DNA from: an uncultured Porphyromonadaceae bacterium
GTDB lineage: Bacteria; Bacteroidota; Bacteroidia; Bacteroidales; Muribaculaceae
DNA: 16,168 nucleotides
Direction of reading: 5' to 3'
NCBI GenBank assembly: GCA_900548975.1
Contig: URMS01000040.1
Location: forward strand, 1 to 16,168
Shown here one piece after another: positions 1 to 6,734 of the stretch; within the stretch, counting starts at the first letter, position 1; every line of letters begins with the position of its first letter. The notes under the pieces were generated by a model, which was given only the letters and a program-made list of their open reading frames with translations, was not told the origin of the DNA and made no database searches. The position numbers were made by a program, and so were the translations under genes.

Positions 1-56
1 TAAGGTGGATGTAATTTTTGCCTCATTTTATTTGGTTTTTAATATAGTTCGTTAGT

Positions 57-134
57 AATTAGAAGTTACAAGTTAGAAGTTAGAAGTTGTTGCCTGAAAA
101 GCGAACTTGTAACTCCTATTTTCTAACTCCTAAT
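57..134. repeat. Quasi-palindromic TTAG-rich intergenic repeat
   Basis: The arms GTTACAAGTT (65-74) and AACTTGTAAC (104-113) are perfect 10-bp inverted repeats. The left side also has 7-bp AGTTAGA units, and the right side carries CTAACTC/CTAATTA, the complementary theme. The unit resembles the TTAGGA octamer array at 653-732, so this gene may be bracketed by related repeats. No gene is visible in bases 1-174; bases 1-56 are AT-rich and show nothing else. Confidence 0.6.
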
Positions 135-155
135 TAATTTCTGACTTCAAATCGC

Positions 156-163
156 TATCTTTG
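156..163 (+). promoter_or_regulatory. Bacteroidetes -7 box for the metallophosphoesterase gene
   Basis: TATCTTTG matches the Bacteroidetes -7 consensus TAnnTTTG and ends 11 nt before the ATG at 175, so the leader would be very short. No clear -33 TTG is visible at the usual spacing, which lowers confidence. Confidence 0.5.
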
Positions 164-174
164 GCGCAAAAAGT

Positions 175-666
175 ATGAAACGGATAGGAATTCTCAGCGA
201 TACCCACGGCTATTGGGACGACCGCTATGCCGCCCACTTCGCCCACTGCGACGAAATATGGCACGCCGGCGACATCGGCGACTACGACATCGTGCTGCGT
301 CTGCGCGAAATATGCCCTGTGCGGGCCGTGTGCGGCAACATCGACAGCGGCTCGGTGCGCCGCAACTGTCCCGAGCTGCTCACCTTCGATGTCGAGGGGG
401 TGCGCGTGCTCCTCACCCATATCGGCGGTTATCCCGGCCGATGGAACCCCGGCATGAAAAAACTGCTTCGTCAGGAGGGTGTGCGGCTGATGGTCGACGG
501 CCATTCGCACATCCTCAAGGTGATGTACGACCACGAGCTCGGCCTGCTCCACATCAATCCCGGCGCCGCCGGGCAGCAGGGCTGGCACCGGGTGCGTACG
601 CTGGTGCTCCTGACCATCGACGGCGCCGACATGCGCGACTGCCAAGTGGTCGAATTAGGAGGTTAG
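175..666 (+). CDS. YfcE/MJ0936-type metallophosphoesterase (phosphodiesterase)
   Basis: A 163-residue cytosolic calcineurin-like phosphoesterase of the short YfcE/MJ0936 type, which uses two metal ions to hydrolyse phosphodiesters; the natural substrate is not known from sequence. The metal and catalytic motifs are in order: D9 and H11 (SDTHG), D33 (HAGDIG), N55 (CGN), H82 (LLTHIG) and H110/H112 (DGHSH). The length is that of a complete single-domain family member. The ATG at 175 is the only sensible start because the first beta strand (IGILSDTHG) follows at once. The last residues (ELGG) and the TAG stop are encoded by the first units of the octamer array, so the native C-terminus may have been replaced or extended by it. 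The gene is monocistronic and converges on the hydrolase gene. Confidence 0.9.
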   Translation: MKRIGILSDTHGYWDDRYAAHFAHCDEIWHAGDIGDYDIVLRLREICPVRAVCGNIDSGSVRRNCPELLTFDVEGVRVLLTHIGGYPGRWNPGMKKLLRQEGVRLMVDGHSHILKVMYDHELGLLHINPGAAGQQGWHRVRTLVLLTIDGADMRDCQVVELGG

Positions 667-732
667 GAGACCAGGAGATTAGGAGATTAGGAGATTAGGA
701 GAGCAGGAGCTTAGGAGGTTAGGAAATTAGGA
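653..732. repeat. Ten-copy 8-bp tandem repeat, GnTTAGGA type
   Basis: Ten octamers in register: AATTAGGA, GGTTAGGA, GACCAGGA, three GATTAGGA, GAGCAGGA, GCTTAGGA, GGTTAGGA and AATTAGGA. A degenerate continuation (GGGTTGGG) follows. The array forms the whole junction between two convergent genes and supplies both stop codons: TAG at 664-666 on + and TAA at 729-727 on -. Copy number may vary between strains by slippage. Confidence 0.9.
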
Positions 733-1467
733 GGGTTGGGAGGTGGTGAAGCTTTGGAAGCGGGAGATTATGAGGGCGCGGTCGGCGTCGGAGTAGTAAT
801 AGTGCCCCGAGGCGGGCAGAAGGGTGAATGCGGCCTGCAGGTTGCCTTCGAGGTAGCGGCGGCCGCGCGGCGACACCATCTCGTCGCGGGCCGAGAAGAT
901 AACCTCGGCCGGAGCCCGGAACTGCGGGCACAGCCTGCGCACGCGCCGTATTTCGGCAAACAGCTCGGCATAGCGGGCCGCCCACCCCAGGTAATGGAGC
1001 GGATTTCCGCCCCCGGTTATGCCGTAGGCCCGCACGGCGGCCTGCGCCCATACGTCGTCGGGCCGTATGCGCCCTGTGGCGACCTTGAGCGGGGTCGCAA
1101 ACAGCCGCGCCGACAGCCGCAGGCTCAGGGGCGGAGCGAGCAGAAACACCGCGTCGGCACCCCCGCGCACAGCCTCGCCGATGGCAAACAGCGTGCCCAT
1201 GGAGTGCGCCGCCACCACCACGCGGCCATGGCTCTCCCGCAGCTCTGCGACGGCCTCGTGCACCTGCGCCTTCCACCGGGCCATGGATGCCCGGCCGAAG
1301 TCGCGCACACTGCCCCCGTGGCCCTCGAGCAGCAGGCTGCGGCGCGTCCACCCCGGCGGCACACAGGGCTGCAGGAAGTCGAAGAACTCCCTGTTGCCGA
1401 GTATGCCGTGCACAAAAAGGATGGCCGTGCCGCCGCACCGCGGCGCTTTCTCACCGATGCTGTTCAT
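727..1467 (-). CDS. Alpha/beta hydrolase, serine hydrolase of lipase/esterase type
   Basis: A predicted cytosolic alpha/beta-hydrolase of 246 residues. Visible family features are the oxyanion-hole HG (H20-G21 in FVHGILG), the nucleophile elbow AHSMG with S89 (first Gly of GxSxG replaced by Ala), acid D195 (SARDEMV) and H222 (ASGHYYYSD). The fold resembles monoglyceride-lipase or serine-aminopeptidase-like hydrolases; the substrate cannot be named. An ATG at 1485 would add six residues, but a -7 box (1473-1480) sits between the two ATGs, so 1467 is preferred and translation would be nearly leaderless. The C-terminal tail (FQSFTTSQPS) runs into the octamer array that provides the stop. BioH is also an alpha/beta hydrolase, but nothing links this gene to the distant biotin genes. 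Confidence 0.85.
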   Translation of the reverse strand: MNSIGEKAPRCGGTAILFVHGILGNREFFDFLQPCVPPGWTRRSLLLEGHGGSVRDFGRASMARWKAQVHEAVAELRESHGRVVVAAHSMGTLFAIGEAVRGGADAVFLLAPPLSLRLSARLFATPLKVATGRIRPDDVWAQAAVRAYGITGGGNPLHYLGWAARYAELFAEIRRVRRLCPQFRAPAEVIFSARDEMVSPRGRRYLEGNLQAAFTLLPASGHYYYSDADRALIISRFQSFTTSQPS

Positions 1468-1472
1468 GCCGG

Positions 1473-1480
1473 CAAAGATA
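1473..1480 (-). promoter_or_regulatory. -7 box of the hydrolase gene, between two candidate ATGs
   Basis: The minus strand reads TATCTTTG (TAnnTTTG), ending five bases before the ATG at 1467. A TTG at 1505-1503 lies 22 nt upstream, slightly long for a -33 element. The box makes the ATG at 1485 unlikely as the start. Confidence 0.5.
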
Positions 1481-1559
1481 GGCATTTATCGCCATACTGC
1501 GGCAATACCGCATCAATTACTCAAACTCCGGGTTATTAATAATACCTATTTACAAGTTT

Positions 1560-1623
1560 TTTCAGAGTATGTTTGGATATTGAGTGAAGGAATTATGGGG
1601 TTCCATAACGACTGAACGAAATC
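1560..1623. repeat. Left 64-bp inverted repeat flanking the GH127 segment
   Basis: The reverse complement of these 64 bases matches 4162-4225 at 58 of 64 positions by hand alignment, including a perfect 20-bp block (GATTTCGTTCAGTCGTTATG). The two copies face each other across about 2.5 kb holding only the GH127 gene and its upstream region. The rest of 1486-1685 holds no gene. Confidence 0.85.
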
Positions 1624-1685
1624 TTCAGACAGACCTGAAAGGCCTCTAATGATTACATAAAGTTAAAAGTAAACATACTCTTAAA
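1560..1685. repeat. 126-bp MITE-like stretch with 15-bp terminal inverted repeats
   Basis: TTTCAGAGTATGTTT (1560-1574) is matched in reverse complement by AAACATACTCTTAAA (1671-1685) with one mismatch. The right terminus abuts the GH127 stop codon (1688-1686). A third copy of the 15-mer, AAACATACTCTGAAA, lies at 4211-4225. No coding capacity. Whether this is a discrete element or a piece of a longer repeat is not settled. Confidence 0.5.
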
Positions 1686-3704
1686 TTACTTAAAGAAGCC
1701 GTTATCCTCCCTTTTCACCTCCTCGGGATTAGTCGCCATCGACGCGCTGAGTTCTGCGGGGAGCCAGACTGCCATATTCCCCTCTCCCCGGTGCGCCCAG
1801 GCGTAATAAGGGATGAGAGTGAGTGTGCGGGGTGTCACTTTCAGAGTCCCGTCGGATGCGTAAGAAAGCGACTGCACGGTAGTGGAAATCTTGCGGATTC
1901 CACCAAGTTCGGAAGATAAGTCATGAATCGTGAATTCAGGCTTGCGGTTAAGCAGAGTCGTATGGATGTTGTAGTCGTTGTCGGGCCATTCGGCGCAATA
2001 TACAAGCGGACCTCTTTCAATCGCAAGGCGTCCGCAGTCATCGACAACTTTGTCGTTTGCCTTCACCGTGCGGACAGGCATATCAAACGTTATCTCAACT
2101 AAATCACCCTTCTTCCATTTCCGAGGGATAACAAGATATCCAGACTTCAATTCCCCCTTGACCTCCTCGCCATTCACTCTCACTGAATAGGTCGGCTCGA
2201 TACCGTCGTCATAAGAATAAAGATCGCCCGGAACGACGCTGTTTCTCACCCATCCGGGGATACGGATATTAAGGGACATGTCGGCCGAACCCTTATCTAT
2301 CTTCATCCTGATGTTGCCGTCCCAGGGATAGTTTGTTTCCTGCGAGACTTTGATTTTCTTGCCGTTCACCTCAAGGTCGGCGTTATTAGGCATGAAAAGA
2401 TTGACAAAAAGGTTATTGTTCTTAACTGCATAAACGTATCCCGGCAACGAGGGAATGAATCGGCTGATATTGCTCGGACAGCAGGCGCATCCGAACCAGG
2501 CCTTGCGGCTGTATTTACCTGTCGAAGCAAGAGGATTGGGGTAGAAGAAACTTCCTCCGTCGATCGAGACGCCGGAAATCAAACCGTTATAGAGCGTACG
2601 TTCCAGCACGTCGAAATATTTGACGTCTCCATGAAGAAGGAACAGACGGTAGTTGGTGTAGACATTTCCGATAGCGGCGCAAGTCTCGTTATATGCGGTT
2701 GCATTCGGCAGCTCGTAGTTCTTTCCGAATGCCTCTCCTCTGTTTGTAGCGCCTATACCGCCGGTGATGTATAGCTTTTTACTCACGATATTGTCCCAGA
2801 TGCGGTCGATTGCATTGATGTATGCGGTGTCGCCTGTCATTGCCGCAACATCAGCCATTCCGGAATACATGTATGTGGCTCTCACCGCATGTCCGACCGC
2901 CTCGGTCTGTTTAAGCACCGGAATATGGGACTGAGAATATTCCTGACATCTTTCAGTGGAACCCCGGGCATCGAGGAAGAACTTGGCCTGGTCGAGGTAT
3001 TTTTTGTCGCCTGTGACGTTATACAGTCTTACAAGAGCCATCTCCGCGATCTGATGACCGGGAACAAGTCTTAACTTACCTTCCCCCTCCCCGATGCTGC
3101 GGCATACGCAATCCGCATACCGAATCGCTATATCAAGAAATTTGCGCTTGCCTGTGGCCTGATAATACGCCACTGCACCCTCGATCATGTGGCCGAGATT
3201 GTAGAACTCATGGCTGAGGTCCTCGACCTTTACCCATCTCTTGTCACCGGCCCATTCATGAGGATGCTTCGGGTTCTGGGTTCTAGCGGTATAGAGATAT
3301 CCGTCAGGTTCCTGAGCTCCGGCTATTATATCTATCACGCTGTCGACGTATGCCTCCAGTTTCTTGTCGGGGAAATTGCTGAGGCGATACGCCGCTCCCT
3401 CTATGGTCTTGTAGACATCGGTATCGTCAAAACTATATCCCTCAACCTTGTTAGAATCGCTCGGATGTGCCGCACGGATAAAGTTTTCATAACGGTTGTT
3501 TTCCTCGCATTTCTGAAATGCAAGAGGAATAGTGACGCTCCGGCTTGCTTCGAGGCGCGATCCCCAGAACGGTCCGTAAACCTTAACCGAGGTAAAAGGT
3601 ACAGGAGAATATGGATAGCCCGTCGGGATGCCTTTCTTTGCTTTATCTGCAAAAGCGTACAAGACGCTTCCCAACAGGAAAACTGCAACAAAAAATTGTT
3701 TCAT
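1686..3704 (-). CDS. Exported glycoside hydrolase family 127 (beta-L-arabinofuranosidase type)
   Basis: A 672-residue GH127 (former DUF1680) enzyme. Residues 1-19 are a signal peptide, so it probably acts in the periplasm or at the surface. An (alpha/alpha)6-barrel follows to about residue 430, then beta-rich domains. Residues matching the Bifidobacterium HypBA1 zinc-thiolate site are visible: E324 (GEAF), E340 and C342 (NETCA), and C408-C409 (CACCPSN), with C408 the likely nucleophile. Characterised relatives release beta-L-arabinofuranose or, in rhamnogalacturonan-II degradation, aceric acid; sequence alone does not choose. The start is the ATG of MKQFF, because an upstream in-frame extension crosses the promoter and repeat DNA and would bury the signal peptide. 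The gene stands alone, without SusC/D or a regulator, and is visibly less GC-rich than both neighbours, which suggests transfer. Confidence 0.9.
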   Translation of the reverse strand: MKQFFVAVFLLGSVLYAFADKAKKGIPTGYPYSPVPFTSVKVYGPFWGSRLEASRSVTIPLAFQKCEENNRYENFIRAAHPSDSNKVEGYSFDDTDVYKTIEGAAYRLSNFPDKKLEAYVDSVIDIIAGAQEPDGYLYTARTQNPKHPHEWAGDKRWVKVEDLSHEFYNLGHMIEGAVAYYQATGKRKFLDIAIRYADCVCRSIGEGEGKLRLVPGHQIAEMALVRLYNVTGDKKYLDQAKFFLDARGSTERCQEYSQSHIPVLKQTEAVGHAVRATYMYSGMADVAAMTGDTAYINAIDRIWDNIVSKKLYITGGIGATNRGEAFGKNYELPNATAYNETCAAIGNVYTNYRLFLLHGDVKYFDVLERTLYNGLISGVSIDGGSFFYPNPLASTGKYSRKAWFGCACCPSNISRFIPSLPGYVYAVKNNNLFVNLFMPNNADLEVNGKKIKVSQETNYPWDGNIRMKIDKGSADMSLNIRIPGWVRNSVVPGDLYSYDDGIEPTYSVRVNGEEVKGELKSGYLVIPRKWKKGDLVEITFDMPVRTVKANDKVVDDCGRLAIERGPLVYCAEWPDNDYNIHTTLLNRKPEFTIHDLSSELGGIRKISTTVQSLSYASDGTLKVTPRTLTLIPYYAWAHRGEGNMAVWLPAELSASMATNPEEVKREDNGFFK

Positions 3705-3731
3705 TATTCGGGCATTTATGGTTGGTTTCGG

Positions 3732-3739
3732 CAAATTTA
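3732..3739 (-). promoter_or_regulatory. -7 box upstream of the GH127 gene
   Basis: The minus strand reads TAAATTTG (TAnnTTTG) in an AT-rich tract, 27 nt upstream of the ATG at 3704. A TTTG lies a little upstream, but closer than the usual 19 nt, so the -33 element is uncertain. Confidence 0.5.
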
Positions 3740-3797
3740 GCAAAAATTTCCAAATCTTTATAAATATAAACGCGGCCCGCAGATTAAGGGGGTGTTT

Positions 3798-4114
3798 AAT
3801 AACATATGTGAATCCACAGGTTGGTGTATTTTTGCTTAAATTGCACATCGTTAAGAGGGAGCACGGCGGTTGCTATGTGACCGATGAGCAATGGGCAAGT
3901 TAACAAAAAGACACCAGGACTGTACTAATGTTAAAGGACGGCCACAATCAGACAGACCCAATAAACCCCATTATTATGAAAACAAAGGCTTCGCCTCCAA
4001 AAATTCAGAGTGTCTTTATATCTTCGTTTCAGTCACATAGCCACCGCTATGTTCCTTCAACTCCGATATAAATCCATCTCCGGCTTTTTGGCCTGTGAAT
4101 TCACATATGTTATT
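3798..4114. repeat. Large palindromic intergenic repeat upstream of GH127
   Basis: Two nested inverted pairs are visible. The outer 23-bp arms (3798-3820 and 4092-4114) differ at one base and share the core AACATATGTGAAT. Inner 24-bp arms (3858-3881 and 4032-4055) match at 20 of 24. Inside the right inner arm a perfect hairpin ACATAGC-CACC-GCTATGT spans 4035-4052. This fills most of the 619-bp gap 3705-4323, which has no convincing gene. A 60-codon frame at 4010-4192 is just this repeat read through. Confidence 0.75.
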
Positions 4115-4161
4115 CAACAACCTCTAAACGGGCAAGTGCGAAATAAGGAAAAATGTTTGAG

Positions 4162-4225
4162 GATTTCGTTCAGTCGTTATGAAGCCCCGTAACTCCTTCA
4201 TTCAATATACAAACATACTCTGAAA
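4162..4225. repeat. Right 64-bp inverted repeat flanking the GH127 segment
   Basis: Inverted partner of 1560-1623 (58 of 64 identical). It ends with AAACATACTCTGAAA, the 15-mer found in three copies around this gene. No transposase or target-site duplication was recognised beside it. Confidence 0.85.
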
Positions 4226-4296
4226 TCTTCTCTTAATCTTAACATAAGTCGATATTTCAAGTGAAATCGGGAAACATCATCGTGCTTCTGACAAAG

Positions 4297-4322
4297 AAAA
4301 ACTACGCGAGCGTTCTCCTCGC
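4297..4322 (-). terminator. Possible intrinsic terminator of the CMD-cupin gene
   Basis: On the minus strand GCGAG (4322-4318) pairs with CTCGC (4310-4306) around a 7-nt loop, and TTTTT follows at 4301-4297. It begins two bases after the stop codon. The stem is short and the T run is offset by four bases, so this is tentative. Confidence 0.4.
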
Positions 4323-4323
4323 T

Positions 4324-5367
4324 TTAGCATACAGCGGGAGATGCGTCGACCGGTTCGTACCATCGGGTGGGACCGAGGTGTACGCGGGTATTGATGGCGA
4401 TATGGCTGAAAGAACTGTCGGGAGCGGCTCCGTGCCAGTGCTCGACATCGGCGGGGATGGCCACGACGTCGCCGGGCCTGAGCGTGCGCACAGGCTTGTC
4501 CCGCTCCTGATATTGCCCCAGGCCGGAGGTGACTATGAGAATCTGACCGCCGGGGTGTGAGTGCCAGCTGTTGCGCGCCGCAGGATCGAATACTACATCG
4601 GACACAACGACGTCGAAGTCGGCCGAATCCTCCATGAGCCGGCTCAGATATGCCGTGCCGTCGAAATTGGGGCCTTCGATCTTCGCTCCGCGCGGGAAGA
4701 TGCTCTGTGCAGGACGCCGGGCGGAGGATATTATCTCGTCGATCTGGGTGTCGGAGGCACCGAGGCGCCGGGCTATGGCGGAGTGCGAGCGAAGCATAGG
4801 CTCGACGCCCTCGCCCAGCGACGCTATCACGGCAACGGTGGCGAGCTCCCGCTCGGCGTAGGTGAGCAGATCGCGCTCGAAGAGGTCGCAGAACAGGTGC
4901 TCTTTCAGAAACTCCTCGACCCGGGGAGCAAGCACGGCATAAGGCGGCTTGGGAGCGTCGGCGGGGACACCTGATATTTCGGCCAGGATGTCGCGGCCGC
5001 GCTCGTAGCGGCTGCGGCTGTCGCTGACCGCCGTAGCTTCGCGGCCCCGGACTACGGGGCGCCCCGAGGCCTCGCGGGCGTCGACGACTCCGACGAGCAT
5101 CTGGAGGCCGCGCAGGGCTTTGGGAAAGCCGCAATAGGCATAGGTGTGCACTATCACTTCGGCGGCCTCGTTCACGGTCAAGGTGCTGTCGAGCACATGA
5201 TCGAGGACGTCGGTCAGTGCCGTCAGTTCGCTTTTTGCCGTCAGCGACGCAATGTCTGCAATGGCTTTCTGCCTCGGGTCCAGAGCCGATGCACCCTGCG
5301 CCGGAGCGCTACACCACATGCAGGCTGCGAAAACAGCGACGGCTGCAAATATATGCGGGTATCTCAT
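4324..5367 (-). CDS. Exported carboxymuconolactone decarboxylase-like/cupin fusion protein
   Basis: A 347-residue protein with an N-terminal signal peptide (hydrophobic 6-22, small residues near 21-27), so probably periplasmic. It carries two CMD/AhpD-like helical units, about residues 32-95 (ending YCGFPKAL) and 150-215. A C-terminal cupin barrel (about 255-330) has candidate metal ligands H269, H271, Q275 and H310 (WHSHPGGQ and VEHWHG). The reaction is unknown; the CMD family includes gamma-carboxymuconolactone decarboxylase and AhpD peroxidase-like proteins. Similar proteins often sit near aldo-keto reductases and AraC regulators in Bacteroidales. Here the gene follows the YqhD-type reductase on the same strand, separated by a 190-bp gap filled by a palindromic repeat, so cotranscription is possible but not assured. 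No clear -7 box precedes its ATG. Confidence 0.8.
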   Translation of the reverse strand: MRYPHIFAAVAVFAACMWCSAPAQGASALDPRQKAIADIASLTAKSELTALTDVLDHVLDSTLTVNEAAEVIVHTYAYCGFPKALRGLQMLVGVVDAREASGRPVVRGREATAVSDSRSRYERGRDILAEISGVPADAPKPPYAVLAPRVEEFLKEHLFCDLFERDLLTYAERELATVAVIASLGEGVEPMLRSHSAIARRLGASDTQIDEIISSARRPAQSIFPRGAKIEGPNFDGTAYLSRLMEDSADFDVVVSDVVFDPAARNSWHSHPGGQILIVTSGLGQYQERDKPVRTLRPGDVVAIPADVEHWHGAAPDSSFSHIAINTRVHLGPTRWYEPVDASPAVC

Positions 5368-5378
5368 ATAAGTGTATT

Positions 5379-5546
5379 CAACTTTCGCAAGTTCAAGTTG
5401 AAGTTTATAAAGTTGAGAAAGTTAAAGGGTTAAGATAATAGTTCTTTTGGCACAGTGAGCGCCCGAAACCATTATCTTAACTTTATAAACTCCGTACTTC
5501 CTCAACTATATATTTAACCGTGAGCAAGTTGAAAACTTGCGAAATT
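5379..5546. repeat. Palindromic intergenic element, copy A
   Basis: Outer arms TTTCGCAAGTT (5383-5393) and AACTTGCGAAA (5534-5544) are perfect 11-bp inverted repeats. Inner 15-bp arms GTTAAGATAATAGTT (5429-5443) and AACCATTATCTTAAC (5467-5481) differ at one position around a 23-nt loop. A further hairpin GCAAGTT-GAA-AACTTGC lies at 5524-5540. The whole is repeated in reverse orientation at 9226-9420. It fills the gap between the alcohol dehydrogenase stop and the CMD-cupin start. Confidence 0.85.
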
Positions 5547-5557
5547 TTAATAAGTTA

Positions 5558-6712
5558 TTACATCAGTGAAACAAGAAGACGGTAGATTTCGTCGCGCGAG
5601 AAGCGGCGGCAGCCCCCGGCCGTAAACAGGCAGGTGTCGGCGGCTCCGCGCATCGCCTCGCGGTCGGCGATGCCCATCTGCGACCACCTCGACGGCAGCC
5701 CGATCTCGGCTATAAAAGCCTCGAGGGCATCGATGCCTTTAAGAGCAGCCTCCATATCGTCGTCGGCGTCGATGCCCCATACACTCCGGGCCATGGCCGC
5801 AAGCCCGGGAGCGCCCTCGGGGAGATATGCGCGGTAGAGAGCCGGATGTATAACCGCAAGGCCGCAGCCGTGGTTGCAGTCGGTATAAGCGCCGACGGCA
5901 TGCTCTATCATATGACACTGGAAGTCGGTGGTTTTGCCGAGTTTCAGCAGACCGTTTTCGGCCATTGCCGAATCCCACATGAGTTCGCCGCGGGCGAAAT
6001 CGTTGCCGGGGTCGGCGATGAGGGCCCGAAGATTTGTAACGACATTGCGCATCACGGCCAGGTTGATTTCGTCGGAGATGCCGGCGCCGGCTGGAGTACC
6101 CATAAAGGTCTCCATACAATGGCTCAGAGTATCGAAAGCGCCGCTTACCACCTGCGACATAGGAAGCGAGCGCGTGAGATCGCTGTCGAGGATGGCGAAA
6201 CGGTGATAAGCGCCAAAAAGCGGCTGTTTGAGTTTCTTTTCCTCGTTGGTGATTACAGCGCCGTTGTTCTGCTCGGCACCGGTGCCGGATGCCGTTACGA
6301 CAGCTCCTGTGGGAATAAACTCGGACGGTGTAGTGTGACGGGTGTAGAACATATCCCATACGTCGTCGCCGGTCATGGCCTGGGCGGAAACTATTTTGCA
6401 GCAGTCGATAACAGAGCCTCCTCCAACGGCAAGAATGAACGAGACCTTATTCTCACGGGCCAGCGCGGCTCCTTCCTGCACTTTGGCATAAGTGGGATTG
6501 GGCATTATGCCGCCGAAATCGACTACCTTTTTCCCGGCCGACTCGAGGAGGCTGCGGATTGCGTCGTAAAGACCAGACTTTTTCAAGGATTCACGGCCAT
6601 ATGCGAGCATCACGGTGTCGCCCATGCCTCCGACTTCCTTTGCAAGGGAAGCCATGGCACAGCCTTTGCCGAAATACTGCCTGACCGGATAAGTGAAACT
6701 GAAATTATTCAT
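5558..6712 (-). CDS. yqhD: YqhD-type iron-containing alcohol dehydrogenase (NAD(P)H aldehyde reductase)
   Basis: A 384-residue cytosolic group III alcohol dehydrogenase close in length and motifs to E. coli YqhD, which reduces short-chain and lipid-derived aldehydes with NADPH. Visible are MNNFSF at the start, the dinucleotide-binding loop AVGGGSVID (95-103) and metal ligands D194, H198, H267 and H281 at the same numbers as I recall for YqhD. The YqhD loop GGGS after the first strand reads GRES here (about 39-42), so the NADPH preference may differ; a butanol-dehydrogenase-like activity is possible. The gene lies 22 bp downstream of the AraC-like sensor gene on the same strand, and a full AraC regulator is divergent. 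This recalls the E. coli yqhC-yqhD pair and suggests induction by reactive aldehydes. No promoter box is evident in the 22-bp gap, so it is probably cotranscribed with the sensor. Confidence 0.9.
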   Translation of the reverse strand: MNNFSFTYPVRQYFGKGCAMASLAKEVGGMGDTVMLAYGRESLKKSGLYDAIRSLLESAGKKVVDFGGIMPNPTYAKVQEGAALARENKVSFILAVGGGSVIDCCKIVSAQAMTGDDVWDMFYTRHTTPSEFIPTGAVVTASGTGAEQNNGAVITNEEKKLKQPLFGAYHRFAILDSDLTRSLPMSQVVSGAFDTLSHCMETFMGTPAGAGISDEINLAVMRNVVTNLRALIADPGNDFARGELMWDSAMAENGLLKLGKTTDFQCHMIEHAVGAYTDCNHGCGLAVIHPALYRAYLPEGAPGLAAMARSVWGIDADDDMEAALKGIDALEAFIAEIGLPSRWSQMGIADREAMRGAADTCLFTAGGCRRFSRDEIYRLLVSLM

Positions 6713-6734
6713 ATCTTATAAAGCGAAGTGCACC

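Noticed and set aside
130..645. 171-codon open frame on the minus strand opposite the phosphoesterase gene
   Set aside because: It mirrors a gene with intact metallophosphoesterase motifs; long antisense frames are expected in high-GC DNA and this one shows no family motif.
653..732. CRISPR array
   Set aside because: Units are 8 bp with no spacers; there are no cas genes.
3705..3848. N-terminal extension of the GH127 protein to 720 residues
   Set aside because: It would read through the -7 box and the palindromic repeat and would put 48 residues before a clear signal peptide.
4010..4192. 60-codon frame on + upstream of GH127
   Set aside because: It lies wholly in the palindromic repeat, and part of it (FTYVI..PLN) is repeated from the opposite arm, so it is repeat DNA, not a gene.
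5379..5546. Integron attC site
   Set aside because: Arms with a variable loop recall attC, but the GTTRRRY core ends are not present, orientation differs between copies and there is no integron integrase.
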